From positions 1 through 64,000 of the forward strand of contig NZ_JAHTKP010000011.1 of the NCBI RefSeq assembly GCF_019192735.1: a DNA stretch of 64,000 bases. The letters are read 5' to 3'. The notes beneath the pieces are model-generated. The model was not told the origin of the DNA. It saw nothing but the letters and a program-made list of their open reading frames with translations, and ran no database searches. Of the stretch, positions 48,999 to 61,260 are shown piece by piece; the stretch's first letter is position 1, and every line of letters begins with the position of its first letter. This stretch comes from Kitasatospora aureofaciens (GTDB lineage Bacteria > Actinomycetota > Actinomycetes > Streptomycetales > Streptomycetaceae). The position numbers and the translations under genes were made by a program.

Positions 48999-50089
48999 AC
49001 GGCGCTGCCGACCGCCGCCGCCAGGTCGCGGAAGCCCGCGCCTCGGACCCGGGCCGACAGGCCCTTGTGGATGCGGCGGCACCAGAACGGGCCCTCGTAG
49101 ATGAAGGCGCTGTAGCCCTGCACCAGGTCGGCGCCGTGGATGATCCGCTGCCAGGCGTCCTCGGCGGTCTCCACCCCGCCCACCGAGACCAGCGTCAGCC
49201 GCCCCTCGGTGCGGGCGCGCAGCCGCTGGAGCACCTCCAGCGCGCGGGCCTTGAGCGGGGCGCCGGACAGGCCGCCCATGCCGATCTCCTCGACCCGCGC
49301 GGCGTCGGCCCGCAGGCCCTCGCGGCCGATCGTGGTGTTGGTGGCGATGATGCCGTCCAGGCCCAGTTCCAGGGCGAGGTCGGCGACCGCGTCGATGTCC
49401 TCGTCGGCCAGGTCGGGGGCGATCTTCACCAGCAGCGGCACCTGGTGCGCGGTGGTGCGGTCGGCGGCCTCGCGGACGGCGGAGAGCAGCGGGCGCAGGT
49501 GGTCGACGGCCTGGAGGTTGCGCAGCCCGGGGGTGTTCGGCGAGCTGACGTTGACCACCAGGTAGTCGGCGTACTTGGCCAGCCGCTCGGTGGACTTGAC
49601 GTAGTCGGCGACCGCGTCGGCCTCCTCGACCACCTTGGTCTTGCCGATGTTGACGCCGACCACCGGGGTGGAGCTGGTGTGCGGGCGGGCGGCCAGGCGG
49701 GCGGCGACCCGGGCCGAGCCCTGGTTGTTGAAGCCCATCCGGTTGATCAGCGCGCGGTCCTCGACCAGGCGGAACAGCCGCGGCGCCGGGTTGCCGGGCT
49801 GGGGCTCACCGGTGATGGTGCCGATCTCGACGTAGTCGAAGCCGAGCATCGCCAGGCCGTCGATCCCGACGCCGTTCTTGTCGAAACCGGCCGCGAGCCC
49901 GAAGGGGCCGGGCAGGTCGAGACCGAGGGCGTTGGTGCGCAGCGCCCGGTCGCGCGGGGCGAGCACCAGCCGGACGAGGGTGCGCAGGCCGGGCACCGAG
50001 GAGGCGAGCCGGATCCAGAAGAAGGCGAGGTGGTGCGCCTTCTCGGGGTCCATCTTCTTGAGGACGAGGTCGAACAGCAGCTTGTACAA
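48986..50089 (-). CDS. pyrD: Dihydroorotate dehydrogenase (class 2, quinone)
   Basis: This 367-residue flavoprotein oxidises dihydroorotate to orotate. The N-terminal membrane-associating helix ([20 protein letters not shown]) marks the class 2, quinone-dependent type. FMN and substrate motifs are [35 protein letters not shown] (catalytic Ser) and [14 protein letters not shown] 50089 is used, with GGGAG seven bases before it; the annotated alternative upstream frame has no site. Two hairpins lie between it and carB. Confidence 0.94.
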   Translation of the reverse strand: MYKLLFDLVLKKMDPEKAHHLAFFWIRLASSVPGLRTLVRLVLAPRDRALRTNALGLDLPGPFGLAAGFDKNGVGIDGLAMLGFDYVEIGTITGEPQPGNPAPRLFRLVEDRALINRMGFNNQGSARVAARLAARPHTSSTPVVGVNIGKTKVVEEADAVADYVKSTERLAKYADYLVVNVSSPNTPGLRNLQAVDHLRPLLSAVREAADRTTAHQVPLLVKIAPDLADEDIDAVADLALELGLDGIIATNTTIGREGLRADAARVEEIGMGGLSGAPLKARALEVLQRLRARTEGRLTLVSVGGVETAEDAWQRIIHGADLVQGYSAFIYEGPFWCRRIHKGLSARVRGAGFRDLAAAVGSAVRAS

Positions 50090-50109
50090 AACCCAACTCC
50101 CGGATTGTG

Positions 50110-50180
50110 GCCCGGACTTGAACGGAGGGTCCGGGCATGGGAGTGGGGGGCCACCGATTGGCTTCGGTGCGCCCCCCACT
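50110..50180 (-). promoter_or_regulatory. Two hairpins between carB and pyrD
   Basis: GCCCGGAC and GTCCGGGC (50110-50136) form one stem. A longer stem lies at 50142-50180 (AGTGGGGGG pairs with CCCCCCACT, continued with one bulge by CACCG/CGGTG). They fill the 100-base gap and may attenuate or process the transcript between carB and pyrD. Confidence 0.6.
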
Positions 50181-50189
50181 GCGGTGGTG

Positions 50190-53490
<3,301 letters not shown>

Positions 53491-53498
<8 letters not shown>

Positions 53499-54648
53499 GC
53501 TGGCCCTCCATGAGCTTCACGAAGCGGTCGAACAGGTAGGCGGCGTCGTGCGGGCCGGCGGCCGCTTCGGGGTGGTACTGCACGCTGAAGGCGGGTACGT
53601 CGAGCGCCTGGAGGCCCTCGACCACGTCGTCGTTGAGGCAGACGTGGGAGACCTCGACCCGCCCGTAAGGGGTGTCGCTCACCTTGTCCAGCGGTGCGTT
53701 CACGGCGAAGCCGTGGTTGTGCGCGGTCACCTCGACCTTGCCGGTGGTGCGGTCCTGCACCGGCTGGTTGATGCCGCGGTGGCCGTACTTGAGCTTGTAG
53801 GTACCGAAGCCCAGCGCGCGGCCGAGGATCTGGTTGCCGAAGCAGATCCCGAAGAACGGGGTCTTGCGCTCCAGCACGCCCTGCGCGACGGCGACCTGGT
53901 GGTCGGCGGTGGCCGGGTCGCCCGGGCCGTTGGAGAAGAAGACGCCGTCCGGGTTGACCTCGTAGACGTCCTCCAGGGTGGCGTTGGCCGGCAGCACGTG
54001 CACCTCGATGCCGCGCTCGGCCATCCGCTGCGGGGTCATCGCCTTGATGCCGAGGTCCAGCGCGGCGACGGTGAACCTCTTCTCACCGATCGCGGGCACG
54101 ATGTACGGCTCGGTGGTGGCCACCTCGGCGCACAGGTCGGCGCCCTTCATCTCGGGCGACTGCTGCACCCGGGCGAGCAGGGCGGCCGGGTCGGCCAGCG
54201 CCTCGCCGGAGAAGATCCCGCAGCGCATCGCGCCGCGCTCGCGCAGGTGCCGGGTGAGCGCCCGGGTGTCGATGCCGCTGATGCCGACGACGCCCTGGCG
54301 GACGAGCTCCTCGTCCAGCGAGCGCTTGGCCCGCCAGTTGGACGGCACCCGGGCGGGGTCGCGGACGACGTAGCCGGCCACCCAGATCTGCTTCGACTCG
54401 TCGTCCTCGTCGTTCCAGCCGGTGTTGCCGATCTGCGGGGCGGTCATCACGACCACCTGGCGGTGGTACGACGGGTCGGTCAGGGTCTCCTGGTAACCGG
54501 ACATGCCGGTGTTGAAGACCGCCTCGCCGAAGGTCTCGCCGGTGGCGCCGTACGCCTGGCCGCGGAAGGTCCGGCCGTCCTCCAGGACGAGCACGGCAGG
54601 AACCCTCTCCCGCCGTTGGCGCTGCGTGGTGGGGGCAGGTGCGGTCAT
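53491..54648 (-). CDS. carA: Carbamoyl-phosphate synthase small subunit
   Basis: This 385-residue glutaminase subunit supplies ammonia to CarB. The C-terminal class I glutamine amidotransferase domain has [10 protein letters not shown], the nucleophile motif [17 protein letters not shown] (Cys in place), and HNHGFAV and [13 protein letters not shown] closing the triad. The N-terminal domain starts at [23 protein letters not shown] 54648 overlaps the stop of the PH-like gene (ATGA). It is tightly packed with its neighbours. Confidence 0.96.
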
Positions 54649-55208
54649 TGCGCGGCCTCTTCCGTCTTCGTCTTCGTACGTGTTGCGAGTTGAGCGACCG
54701 CCTCGACCCAGGCGGCGTGCTCGTCGGGGTGGTCGGCCCGGAACCCCGAGTCCAGCTCGGTGCCGTCGTGCGTCCAGGTGACGACGAGCAGCCCGGCCGG
54801 GACGACCTTGCCGGCGATCCCGGAGTCCGTACGGGCACCGGTCAGGTGCCCGGCCGGGATCCAGAGGTCGACGTCGCCGGGGCGCCGCACCAGCAGGCCG
54901 TCCTCGCCGAGGGTCAGGTCGGCGCGGCTGCGGTTGCCCAGGCCGTGCGCGACGACCCGGTCGAGCCAGTTCCCGGCGGTGGTGGTGCCGTGGTACCGGC
55001 CGCTGGTCTCCAGGATGGTCCGGCCTGCGCCGGCCGGCACGGCGGGCAGCGGCGGGATGCCGGACTGGAGGGTGCGCCGCCAGTTCCAGCCCTGGCGCAT
55101 CAGCCAGTAGACGAGGGCGATCACGATCAGCAGGCCGACGGCCCAGCCGATGTACCCGGGCCAGTTGGTGACCTTGGCCTGCTCCTGCGCGAGCGGGGCG
55201 AAGGACAT
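54645..55208 (-). CDS. Membrane-anchored PH-like protein of the pyrimidine operon
   Basis: This 187-residue protein has one N-terminal membrane segment ([20 protein letters not shown]) and a cytoplasmic domain with [20 protein letters not shown] and [18 protein letters not shown] that looks like a bacterial PH-type domain. It is not an enzyme of the pathway. It is translationally coupled at both ends: its ATG overlaps the pyrC stop (TGATG) and its stop overlaps the carA start (ATGA). A role in locating the pathway enzymes at the membrane is conceivable but unproven. The same position is occupied by a homologue in other Streptomyces as I recall. Confidence 0.75.
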   Translation of the reverse strand: MSFAPLAQEQAKVTNWPGYIGWAVGLLIVIALVYWLMRQGWNWRRTLQSGIPPLPAVPAGAGRTILETSGRYHGTTTAGNWLDRVVAHGLGNRSRADLTLGEDGLLVRRPGDVDLWIPAGHLTGARTDSGIAGKVVPAGLLVVTWTHDGTELDSGFRADHPDEHAAWVEAVAQLATRTKTKTEEAAQ

Positions 55209-56512
55209 CACTCCTCGCCGCCCTGCTCGGCCAGCTCGCCGGCCAGCACGGTGGCCCGCCCGCGCAGGAAGGTGGCGTGCACCCGTCCGGGCAGGTCGAG
55301 GCCCCGGTAGGGGGTGTTGCGGCTGCGGGTGGCGAAACTCTCCGGGTTCACGGCACCACGGTACGCGGGATCGAACAGCACCAGGTTGGCCGGCTCACCG
55401 ACCGAGACGGGCCGTCCGTGCCCGGCGAGACGGCCGATCCGGGCCGGCCGACGCGACATCCGGTCGGCGACGCCCTCCCAGTTCAGCAGGCCGGTGTCCA
55501 CCATGGTCTGCTGCACGACCGACAGCGCGGTCTCCAGGCCGACCATGCCCATCGCGGCGGCGGCCCACTCGCAGTCCTTGTCCTCGGCCGGGTGCGGCGC
55601 GTGGTCGGTGGCGACGGCGTCGATGGTGCCGTCGGCGAGCGCCTTGCGCAGCGCCTGGACGTCCTCGGCGGTGCGCAGCGGCGGGTTCACCTTGTACACC
55701 GGGTCGTAGGAGCGGACCAGCTCGTCGGTGAGCAGCAGGTGGTGCGGGGTGACCTCGGCGGTGACGTCCCAGCCCTTGGCCTTGGCCCAGCGGATGATCT
55801 CGACCGAGCCGGCGGTGGAGACGTGGCAGACGTGCAGCCGGGAGCCGACGTGCGCGGCGAGCAGCACGTCGCGGGCGATGATCGCCTCCTCGGCGACGGC
55901 CGGCCAACCGCCGAGCCCGAGCTCGCCGGAGACCTGGCCCTCGTTCATCTGGGCGCCCTCGGTGAGCCGCGGCTCCTGGGCGTGCTGGGCGACGACGCCG
56001 TCGAAGGCCTTGACGTACTCCAGCGCGCGGCGCATCAGCACCGCGTCGTCGACGCACTTGCCGTCGTCGGAGAAGACCCGGACGTTCGCGGCGGACTCGT
56101 GCATGGCGCCCAGCTCGGCGAGCTTCTTGCCCTCCAGGCCGACGGTGACGGCGCCGACCGGCTGCACGTCGCAGTAGCCGGCCTCCTGGCCGAGCCGCCA
56201 GACCTGCTCGACCACGCCGGCGGTGTCGGCCACCGGGGTGGTGTTGGCCATCGCGTGCACGGCGGTGAAGCCGCCCATCGCGGCGGCCTGGGTGCCGGTG
56301 AGCACGGTCTCGGCGTCCTCGCGGCCGGGCTCGCGCAGGTGGGTGTGCAGGTCGACCAGGCCGGGCAGCACGATCAGGCCGGTGGCGTCGATCTCGATGT
56401 CCGCCTCGACCGCCAGGTCGGTGCCGATCGCCTTGATCACACCGTCGGCGAGGTGGAGGTCCTGCGGGGCGCCGCCGGTGATCTGGGCGTTGCGGATCAG
56501 GTAGGTGGTCAC
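55208..56512 (-). CDS. pyrC: Dihydroorotase
   Basis: This 434-residue zinc enzyme cyclises carbamoyl-aspartate to dihydroorotate. The amidohydrolase metal motif is [12 protein letters not shown] (51-62; His56, His58), with later ligands in [10 protein letters not shown] and [15 protein letters not shown] (catalytic Asp). The size and motifs fit the long type I dihydroorotase. GTG 56512 overlaps the pyrB stop by four bases (GTGA), and the stop overlaps the next gene. Confidence 0.96.
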   Translation of the reverse strand: MTTYLIRNAQITGGAPQDLHLADGVIKAIGTDLAVEADIEIDATGLIVLPGLVDLHTHLREPGREDAETVLTGTQAAAMGGFTAVHAMANTTPVADTAGVVEQVWRLGQEAGYCDVQPVGAVTVGLEGKKLAELGAMHESAANVRVFSDDGKCVDDAVLMRRALEYVKAFDGVVAQHAQEPRLTEGAQMNEGQVSGELGLGGWPAVAEEAIIARDVLLAAHVGSRLHVCHVSTAGSVEIIRWAKAKGWDVTAEVTPHHLLLTDELVRSYDPVYKVNPPLRTAEDVQALRKALADGTIDAVATDHAPHPAEDKDCEWAAAAMGMVGLETALSVVQQTMVDTGLLNWEGVADRMSRRPARIGRLAGHGRPVSVGEPANLVLFDPAYRGAVNPESFATRSRNTPYRGLDLPGRVHATFLRGRATVLAGELAEQGGEE

Positions 56513-57513
56513 TGAGCGGTCTCCACGGAATCGGTGCGGGGGGTGTCGGCGGGGCCGTCGGCGAAGACGGCGCCGCCGAGCAGCAGGTACAGGACGGCCA
56601 TCCGGATCGAGACGCCGTTGGCGACCTGCTCGACCACGGTGCAGCGCGGCGAGTCGGCGACCTCGGCGGTGATCTCCATGCCGCGGACCATCGGGCCGGG
56701 GTGCATGACGATGGCGTGCTCGGGCAGCTGGGCCATCCGGGTGCCGTCCAGGCCGTAGCGGCGGCTGTACTCGCGCTCGGTCGGGAAGAACGCGGCGTTC
56801 ATCCGCTCGCGCTGGACCCGCAGCATCATCACGGCGTCCGACTTGGGGAGCACGCTCTCCAGGTCGTAGCTGATCTCGCAGGGCCAGTTCTCGATGCCGA
56901 TCGGCAGCAGCGTCGGCGGGGCGACGAAGGTGACCTGGGCACCGAGGGTGGTCAGCAGGTGGACGTTGGAGCGGGCGACCCGGCTGTGCAGGACGTCGCC
57001 GACGATCGTCACCCGGCGCCCGTCCAGCCCTTGCCGAAGGGCATTGCCCGACGCTCCGGGGTTGAGGTGGCGCCGCATGGTGAAGGCGTCGAGCAGCGCC
57101 TGGGTGGGGTGCTCGTGGGTGCCGTCACCGGCGTTGATGACGCTGCCGTGCAGCCAGTCGGACTGGGCCAGCCGGGCCGGAGCGCCGGAGGCGTGGTGCC
57201 GGATGACGACCGCGTCGGCGCCCATGGCCTGCAGGGTCAGCGCGGTGTCCTTGAGGCTCTCGCCCTTGGAGACGGAGGAGCCCTTGGCGGAGAAGTTGAT
57301 GACGTCGGCGGAGAGCCGCTTCTCGGCGACCTCGAAGGAGGTCTTGGTGCGGGTCGAGTCCTCGAAGAAGAGGTTGACGACGGTCCGGCCGCGCAGCGTG
57401 GGCAGCTTCTTCACGGCCCGTCCGGAGAGCTGGGCAAGCTCCTCGGCGGTGTCCAGGATCAGCAGCGCGTCGTCGCGGGTGAGATCGGCGGCGGAGACGA
57501 GGTGGCGCTTCAC
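56509..57513 (-). CDS. pyrB: Aspartate carbamoyltransferase
   Basis: This 334-residue enzyme condenses carbamoyl phosphate with aspartate. Signature motifs are [13 protein letters not shown] (STRT at 53-56), the SKGESLKDT loop, [10 protein letters not shown] and [12 protein letters not shown]. No regulatory PyrI chain is encoded nearby, as is usual for actinobacteria. GTG 57513 starts the gene five bases after pyrR. It overlaps pyrC by four bases. Confidence 0.96.
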   Translation of the reverse strand: MKRHLVSAADLTRDDALLILDTAEELAQLSGRAVKKLPTLRGRTVVNLFFEDSTRTKTSFEVAEKRLSADVINFSAKGSSVSKGESLKDTALTLQAMGADAVVIRHHASGAPARLAQSDWLHGSVINAGDGTHEHPTQALLDAFTMRRHLNPGASGNALRQGLDGRRVTIVGDVLHSRVARSNVHLLTTLGAQVTFVAPPTLLPIGIENWPCEISYDLESVLPKSDAVMMLRVQRERMNAAFFPTEREYSRRYGLDGTRMAQLPEHAIVMHPGPMVRGMEITAEVADSPRCTVVEQVANGVSIRMAVLYLLLGGAVFADGPADTPRTDSVETAQ

Positions 57514-57518
57514 GCGGG

Positions 57519-58142
57519 TTACTCCGGGAGGTGCGGTTCGGACGGCTGGGGGGCCAGCGCCTGCGAGCTGCGGGCGGTGTAGTCGCGGTCACCGACCAGG
57601 ACGGCGTCCACGCCGTCGGTGTCGGCGAGGCGGACCTGTACGGCCTCGCGCAGCGAGGTGGGGAGGTTCTTGCCCACGTAGTCGGCGCGGATCGGCAACT
57701 CGCGGTGGCCGCGGTCGACCAGGACGGCGAGCTGGACGGCGCGCGGGCGGCCGATGTCGCTGAGCGCGTCCAGCGCGGCGCGGATGGTGCGGCCGGAGAA
57801 GAGCACGTCGTCGACGAGGATCACGAGCTTGCCGTCGATGCCGCCGGCCGGGATCTCGGTGTGCTCCAGGGCGCGGGCGGGCTTGAGCCGCAGGTCGTCC
57901 CGGTACATCGTGATGTCCAGGGTGCCGAGCGGGATGTCGCGGCCGGTGATCTGGGCCAGCCGGCCGTGCAGGCGGCGGGCGAGGTGCACGCCGCGGGTGT
58001 GGATGCCGAGCAGCACGACGTCCTCGGCGCCCTTGGCGCGCTCGACGATCTCGTGCGCTATCCGGGTGACGACCCGGGCGATGTCCGTGCCGTCCAGCAC
58101 CTGGTGCGGTGCGCGGGGTGACGGATCCTGGTGTGTGGTCAT
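57519..58142 (-). CDS. pyrR: Bifunctional PyrR (pyr operon regulator/uracil phosphoribosyltransferase)
   Basis: This 207-residue protein belongs to the PRTase family with PRPP motif [20 protein letters not shown] (106-125), [20 protein letters not shown] near the N-terminus and [20 protein letters not shown]. In mycobacteria PyrR represses translation of its own operon by binding a hairpin near the ribosome binding site when UMP is abundant; the leader here has a comparable hairpin. ATG 58142 is used with AAGGAGG 11 bases upstream. It heads the operon. Confidence 0.94.
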   Translation of the reverse strand: MTTHQDPSPRAPHQVLDGTDIARVVTRIAHEIVERAKGAEDVVLLGIHTRGVHLARRLHGRLAQITGRDIPLGTLDITMYRDDLRLKPARALEHTEIPAGGIDGKLVILVDDVLFSGRTIRAALDALSDIGRPRAVQLAVLVDRGHRELPIRADYVGKNLPTSLREAVQVRLADTDGVDAVLVGDRDYTARSSQALAPQPSEPHLPE

Positions 58143-58153
58143 GCCGAAGCGGA

Positions 58154-58179
58154 CCTCCTTCCCCGCCTCACGGGACGGG
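58154..58179 (-). promoter_or_regulatory. PyrR-type leader hairpin beside the ribosome binding site
   Basis: On the minus strand CCCGUC-CCGUGA-GGCGGG forms a 6-bp stem (58162-58179; one G-U pair) with a CCGUGA loop. Its shape and loop resemble the PyrR binding loop known from mycobacterial pyr leaders. The ribosome binding site AAGGAGG (58154-58160) follows within two bases, so binding would block ribosome access. Confidence 0.65.
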
Positions 58180-58188
58180 CCTTAAAGG

Positions 58189-58238
58189 ATGTCTGGGAGA
58201 AGCCCCGCCGGACCGGGCGCGGGCTTCAGGTCATCCTA
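58189..58238 (-). promoter_or_regulatory. pyr operon promoter -10 and first leader hairpin
   Basis: TAGGAT, a perfect HrdB-type -10 hexamer, lies at 58233-58238 on the minus strand; the -35 is weak. It would start transcription near 58225, giving a leader of about 85 bases. Its first half, GAAGCCCGC and GCGGGGCTTC, forms another stem. Confidence 0.55.
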
Positions 58239-58342
58239 TCAGCGCGCCGACCGGCAAACGGACCTCCACCATTCCGCTTCACCGGGTTAACGCCCCGGAC
58301 GCGTCACCGATGCGGGCCATTCGCACGACTGCCCCATTCGGC

Positions 58343-58385
58343 TTGACGCAACTACCTTACTCTACGTAACCTCACAGTGAGTTAC
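58343..58385 (+). promoter_or_regulatory. bldD promoter with overlapping BldD-type operator
   Basis: TTGACG (58343-58348), an 18-base spacer and TAACCT (58367-58372) form a good HrdB-type promoter. A near-perfect palindrome GTAACCTCAC-A-GTGAGTTAC (58366-58385, one bulged base) covers the -10 box. Known BldD operators contain AGTGA/TCACT-like half sites and BldD represses its own gene, so this is probably the autoregulatory site. Confidence 0.7.
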
Positions 58386-58473
58386 GAGACGGACGTCGAA
58401 CCCACCGGTAACGGCGTCGGCATTCGCCCGTGACCCACCACTGAACGCGAAGCAATCTCGTCCGGGGAGATCA

Positions 58474-58977
58474 ATGTCCAGCGACTACGCGAAGCAACTC
58501 GGAGGCAAGCTCCGAGCGATCCGCACTCAGCAGGGTCTCTCCCTGCACGGTGTCGAGGAGAAGTCCCAGGGGCGCTGGAAGGCAGTCGTCGTCGGCTCGT
58601 ACGAGCGCGGCGACCGTGCGGTCACCGTGCAGCGGCTGGCCGAACTGGCGGAGTTCTACGGCGTCCCGGTGCAGGAGCTGCTGCCCGGCGGAACCCCCGG
58701 CGGCGCGGCCGAGCCGCCGCCGCGCCTGGTGCTCGACCTGGAGAGACTGACCCAGGTCCCGTCCGAAAAGGCCGGCCCGCTGCAGCGCTACGCGGCGACC
58801 ATCCAGAGCCAGCGCGGCGACTACAACGGCAAGGTGCTCTCGATCCGCCAGGACGATCTGCGCACGCTCGCCGTCATCTACGACCAGTCGCCGTCGATCC
58901 TGACCGAGCAGCTGATCTCCTGGGGTGTCCTGAACCCCGACGCGCGCCGCGCGGTGCGCGAGGAGGAGGCGAGCTGA
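58474..58977 (+). CDS. bldD: Developmental master regulator BldD
   Basis: This 167-residue repressor holds back sporulation genes in growing Streptomyces. The N-terminal XRE domain (1-79: YAKQLGGKLRAIRTQQGLSL, then ERGDRAVTVQRLAELAEFYG) binds DNA as a dimer. The C-terminal domain carries the c-di-GMP signature: Arg114-Gly-Asp116 and Arg125-Gln-Asp-Asp128, at exactly the published positions. Tetrameric c-di-GMP glues two C-terminal domains together to allow dimerisation. ATG 58474 has GGGGAGA upstream. It is divergent from the pyr operon and followed by a bidirectional terminator. Confidence 0.97.
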   Translation: MSSDYAKQLGGKLRAIRTQQGLSLHGVEEKSQGRWKAVVVGSYERGDRAVTVQRLAELAEFYGVPVQELLPGGTPGGAAEPPPRLVLDLERLTQVPSEKAGPLQRYAATIQSQRGDYNGKVLSIRQDDLRTLAVIYDQSPSILTEQLISWGVLNPDARRAVREEEAS

Positions 58978-59031
58978 CGCTCGCCGCACCGGCTCCGGCC
59001 AGCGGAAACAAGCAGGTACACGCAGAAACGT

Positions 59032-59069
59032 CACGGCGCGGCACCCCGGACCCCGGGGGTCGCGCCGTG
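59032..59069. terminator. Terminator between bldD and a convergent gene
   Basis: Arms CACGGCGCG and CGCGCCGTG with an inner ACCCC/GGGGT extension form a long stem 55 bases after the bldD stop. It could serve both strands. Confidence 0.75.
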
Positions 59070-59110
59070 GCGCATCCCTGCCGTCACACGTCCCTGAGTC
59101 ACCGGACCGG

Positions 59111-60040
59111 TCAGCAGACCGTCCCCAGACTGTAGCCCGGCTGCGCCGCCACACCGTCCAGCCGCACCGGCCGGGCCGCCGGCGCCCAGTCCGGCCCGCC
59201 GCTCGACCAGGCCCACGCGGCCGGCCGGTACTCCCCGCAGGCCGCCGCCGACCCCTGCGAGCCGTGCAGCACCGCCACCCCCGGCAGTTCCAGGGCCAGG
59301 CCGGCGCAGAGCACCGCGCAGACCAGCTCCAGGTCCTCGTCGTTGATCCGCACCACGCCGTCCTCCCACTGGAGGATCCGCGCCGCCGCGCTCAGCCGCC
59401 CGCCCGGCGCGTCCAGCCGCAGGCGCAGCTCGTACACCCCGGCGCCCGCGCCGACCAGCATCTGGCGGAACACCTCGGTGCCGCGCTGGTGGGCGGCGCG
59501 CACCCAGCGGCCGTGCTCCTCGTCCGCCTCGCCCGCGCCGCCGCCCGCGCCCTCGTACAGCCCGCCGTCGAGCAGCAGGTCGGCGTGGCAGAGCGTCAGC
59601 CCGTTCTCCCGGGCGCGGACCAGGCGCGGCACGAAGTCGCCGGCCAGTTCCTCGCCCTGGTAGGCGAGCAGCTGGGTCTGCAGCGGCGGGTTGATCAGGT
59701 AGCGGTCGCGGGCGGCCGACTCGGCCGGGTCCAGCCCGTGCAGGACGCAGAACTCGGCGAAGTCCTGCGGGTGGAACATCCGCGCCCGCACGGTGTCGAA
59801 GCGGCGCTGCGCCTCGGCGAGCAGCTCGGCGGTGTCGGCCAGGTAGCGCTCGTAGTCGGGGGCGTCGGTCACCCGCCAGGCGCGGGCCCGTTCGAAGTCC
59901 GCGGCGCTGGTCAGCACCCCGATGACGAAGGCCTGGTCGGCGCCCTCGGCCCGGTGCCGCTGGTGCGGCGCCCGCGCGTTCGGCCGGAAGCCGCCGGCGG
60001 TGCAGTCGGAGATGCGGCGAGGACGGCTGTTGCGGCTCAT
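59111..60040 (-). CDS. Unknown protein (about 309 aa) downstream of bldD
   Basis: This protein is not recognised. After a basic, disordered leader (MSRNSRPRRISDC) come FVIGVLTSAADFERARAWRV, YERYLADTAELLAEAQRRFD and an extended region MFHPQDFAEFCVLHGLDPAE and ARDRYLINPP. The C-terminal third has YRPAAWAWSSGGPDWAPAAR. No signal peptide or membrane segment is visible, and no catalytic motif stands out. ATG 60040 was chosen at the beginning of the conserved-looking part. In S. coelicolor, as I recall, nusB directly follows bldD, so this gene and the next look like an insertion. Confidence 0.6.
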   Translation of the reverse strand: MSRNSRPRRISDCTAGGFRPNARAPHQRHRAEGADQAFVIGVLTSAADFERARAWRVTDAPDYERYLADTAELLAEAQRRFDTVRARMFHPQDFAEFCVLHGLDPAESAARDRYLINPPLQTQLLAYQGEELAGDFVPRLVRARENGLTLCHADLLLDGGLYEGAGGGAGEADEEHGRWVRAAHQRGTEVFRQMLVGAGAGVYELRLRLDAPGGRLSAAARILQWEDGVVRINDEDLELVCAVLCAGLALELPGVAVLHGSQGSAAACGEYRPAAWAWSSGGPDWAPAARPVRLDGVAAQPGYSLGTVC

Positions 60041-60159
60041 GCGCCCGCCTCGCTCCGCTCGGCGAGGGCATTCGCCCACGCGCACCTACCGATGGCTCGC
60101 TCGCTTCGCTCGCTCACGTGTTCGCTCCTGGCGTCGGCGGGCACCGTCGAAACGGGGTG

Positions 60160-60189
60160 ACGGTCAGCGGCGGGCTTGCCGCTGACCGT
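60160..60189 (-). terminator. Terminator hairpin after the thioesterase-like gene
   Basis: Perfect 12-bp arms ACGGTCAGCGGC and GCCGCTGACCGT with a six-base loop lie 75 bases past the thioesterase-like stop on the minus strand. Confidence 0.75.
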
Positions 60190-60263
60190 TGTCCTCCCCA
60201 GCCCCGCGCGCCGCACACGTACGGCGTGTCACAGGAATGTAACCAACGGTAATAGGCCGAATT

Positions 60264-61091
60264 TCACGCCTGCCGCGGCACCCGGGCCAGCTGGCGGGAC
60301 TGCGCGACCAGGCGGCCGGCCTCGTCCCAGACCTCGGCGTCCTCCTCGAAGTACCCGCCCGCCAGGTTCCGGGTGGCGTGGGTGACCCGCAGCCAGCCGG
60401 GCACCGGCCTGGCCCGCAGGTGGACGGTCAGCTCGACGGTAGGCGCCCAGCCGGGCATCCCCAGGTCGAAGGTGACCGGCGGCAGCGCGTCGGCGACCAG
60501 CAGGAGCAGCAGCGGGTCGGGCTCGCGGCCGTCGGCGAGCCGGAACCACCCCTGGATCCGTCCGCTGCCGGACGGCTGCCCGAGCGCCCAGCCGACGGTG
60601 GCCGGGTCGAGCCGCAGGTCGAAGCGCTCCAGCAGGGCGGCCTGGTCGATCAGCGCCTTGGGGGCGTGCTCGACGCCGATGCACTGGTCCGGCGGCGGCA
60701 GCTGCGGCGGCTGCGCGCTGGTGCGCACCTCGCCCTCGGCGGCGGCCAGGTCGCCGTGGCTGGCGACCACGCGCAGCCGCTCGACGCCGTCCTGGCTGAG
60801 CGAGGCGGTGCCGGTGGACAGGCCGCGGCCGGTGCGCAGCACCTCGGTGCGGACGGTGGCCGGGCCGGGCGCCGAGGCGGACAGGTAGTAACCGCTGATC
60901 GAGATCGGATCCGGGTGGTCGCCGTGCTCCAGCGACAGTGCGTGTCCGGCGACGGCGAGCAGCAGCCCGCCGTTGACGCCGCCGCCGATCTGCCAGCCCT
61001 CGCCGAGTTCGCCGTCGTAGCGGCCGGGCTCGTCGGGGTGTCCGGTCAGCGCGATGCCCTGGTCGAACTCGCTGCGGATCGCGGTGGTCAT
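60264..61091 (-). CDS. Thioesterase family protein (TesB-like double hot dog)
   Basis: This 275-residue protein has the double hot-dog layout of acyl-CoA thioesterases: first half with GEGWQIGGGVNGGLLLAVAG, SISGYYLSASAPGPATVRTE; second half with AWFLARV-like PVTFDLGMPGWAPTVELTVH and LAGGYFEEDAEVWDEAGRLV. Members hydrolyse acyl-CoA thioesters; chain length preference cannot be read. ATG 61091 begins MTTAIRSEFDQG. It lies between an unknown gene and nusB and may be part of the same insertion. Confidence 0.78.
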   Translation of the reverse strand: MTTAIRSEFDQGIALTGHPDEPGRYDGELGEGWQIGGGVNGGLLLAVAGHALSLEHGDHPDPISISGYYLSASAPGPATVRTEVLRTGRGLSTGTASLSQDGVERLRVVASHGDLAAAEGEVRTSAQPPQLPPPDQCIGVEHAPKALIDQAALLERFDLRLDPATVGWALGQPSGSGRIQGWFRLADGREPDPLLLLLVADALPPVTFDLGMPGWAPTVELTVHLRARPVPGWLRVTHATRNLAGGYFEEDAEVWDEAGRLVAQSRQLARVPRQA

Positions 61092-61203
61092 GGGGGTGGC
61101 CTGCCCTTCACTGCGGATGTGCGTGGGGGAATACCTGGGGATACCCGCCGCCAAGTTACTGACGAGTAGGGTCCCAACATACGCCACCCGGGTGAAACGC
61201 GCG

Positions 61204-61240
61204 ACGGCCGCCGGACCCGATTATCGGGTCCGGCGGCCGT
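61204..61240 (-). terminator. Terminator after nusB
   Basis: A perfect 17-bp stem (ACGGCCGCCGGACCCGA and its complement, loop TTA) lies 20 bases past the nusB stop on the minus strand. It separates the translation-factor operon from the thioesterase-like gene. Confidence 0.85.
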
Positions 61241-61260
61241 TCACGGGGCTCCGCGTGCCG

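Noticed and set aside
60041-60263. tRNA or small RNA in the gap
   Set aside because: The sequence shows only GCTCGCTTCGCTCGC-type short palindromes and a terminator; no cloverleaf or conserved RNA motif.
59111-61091. Biosynthetic gene cluster
   Set aside because: Only a thioesterase-like and an unknown gene are present, with separate terminators and no synthase, carrier protein or tailoring set.
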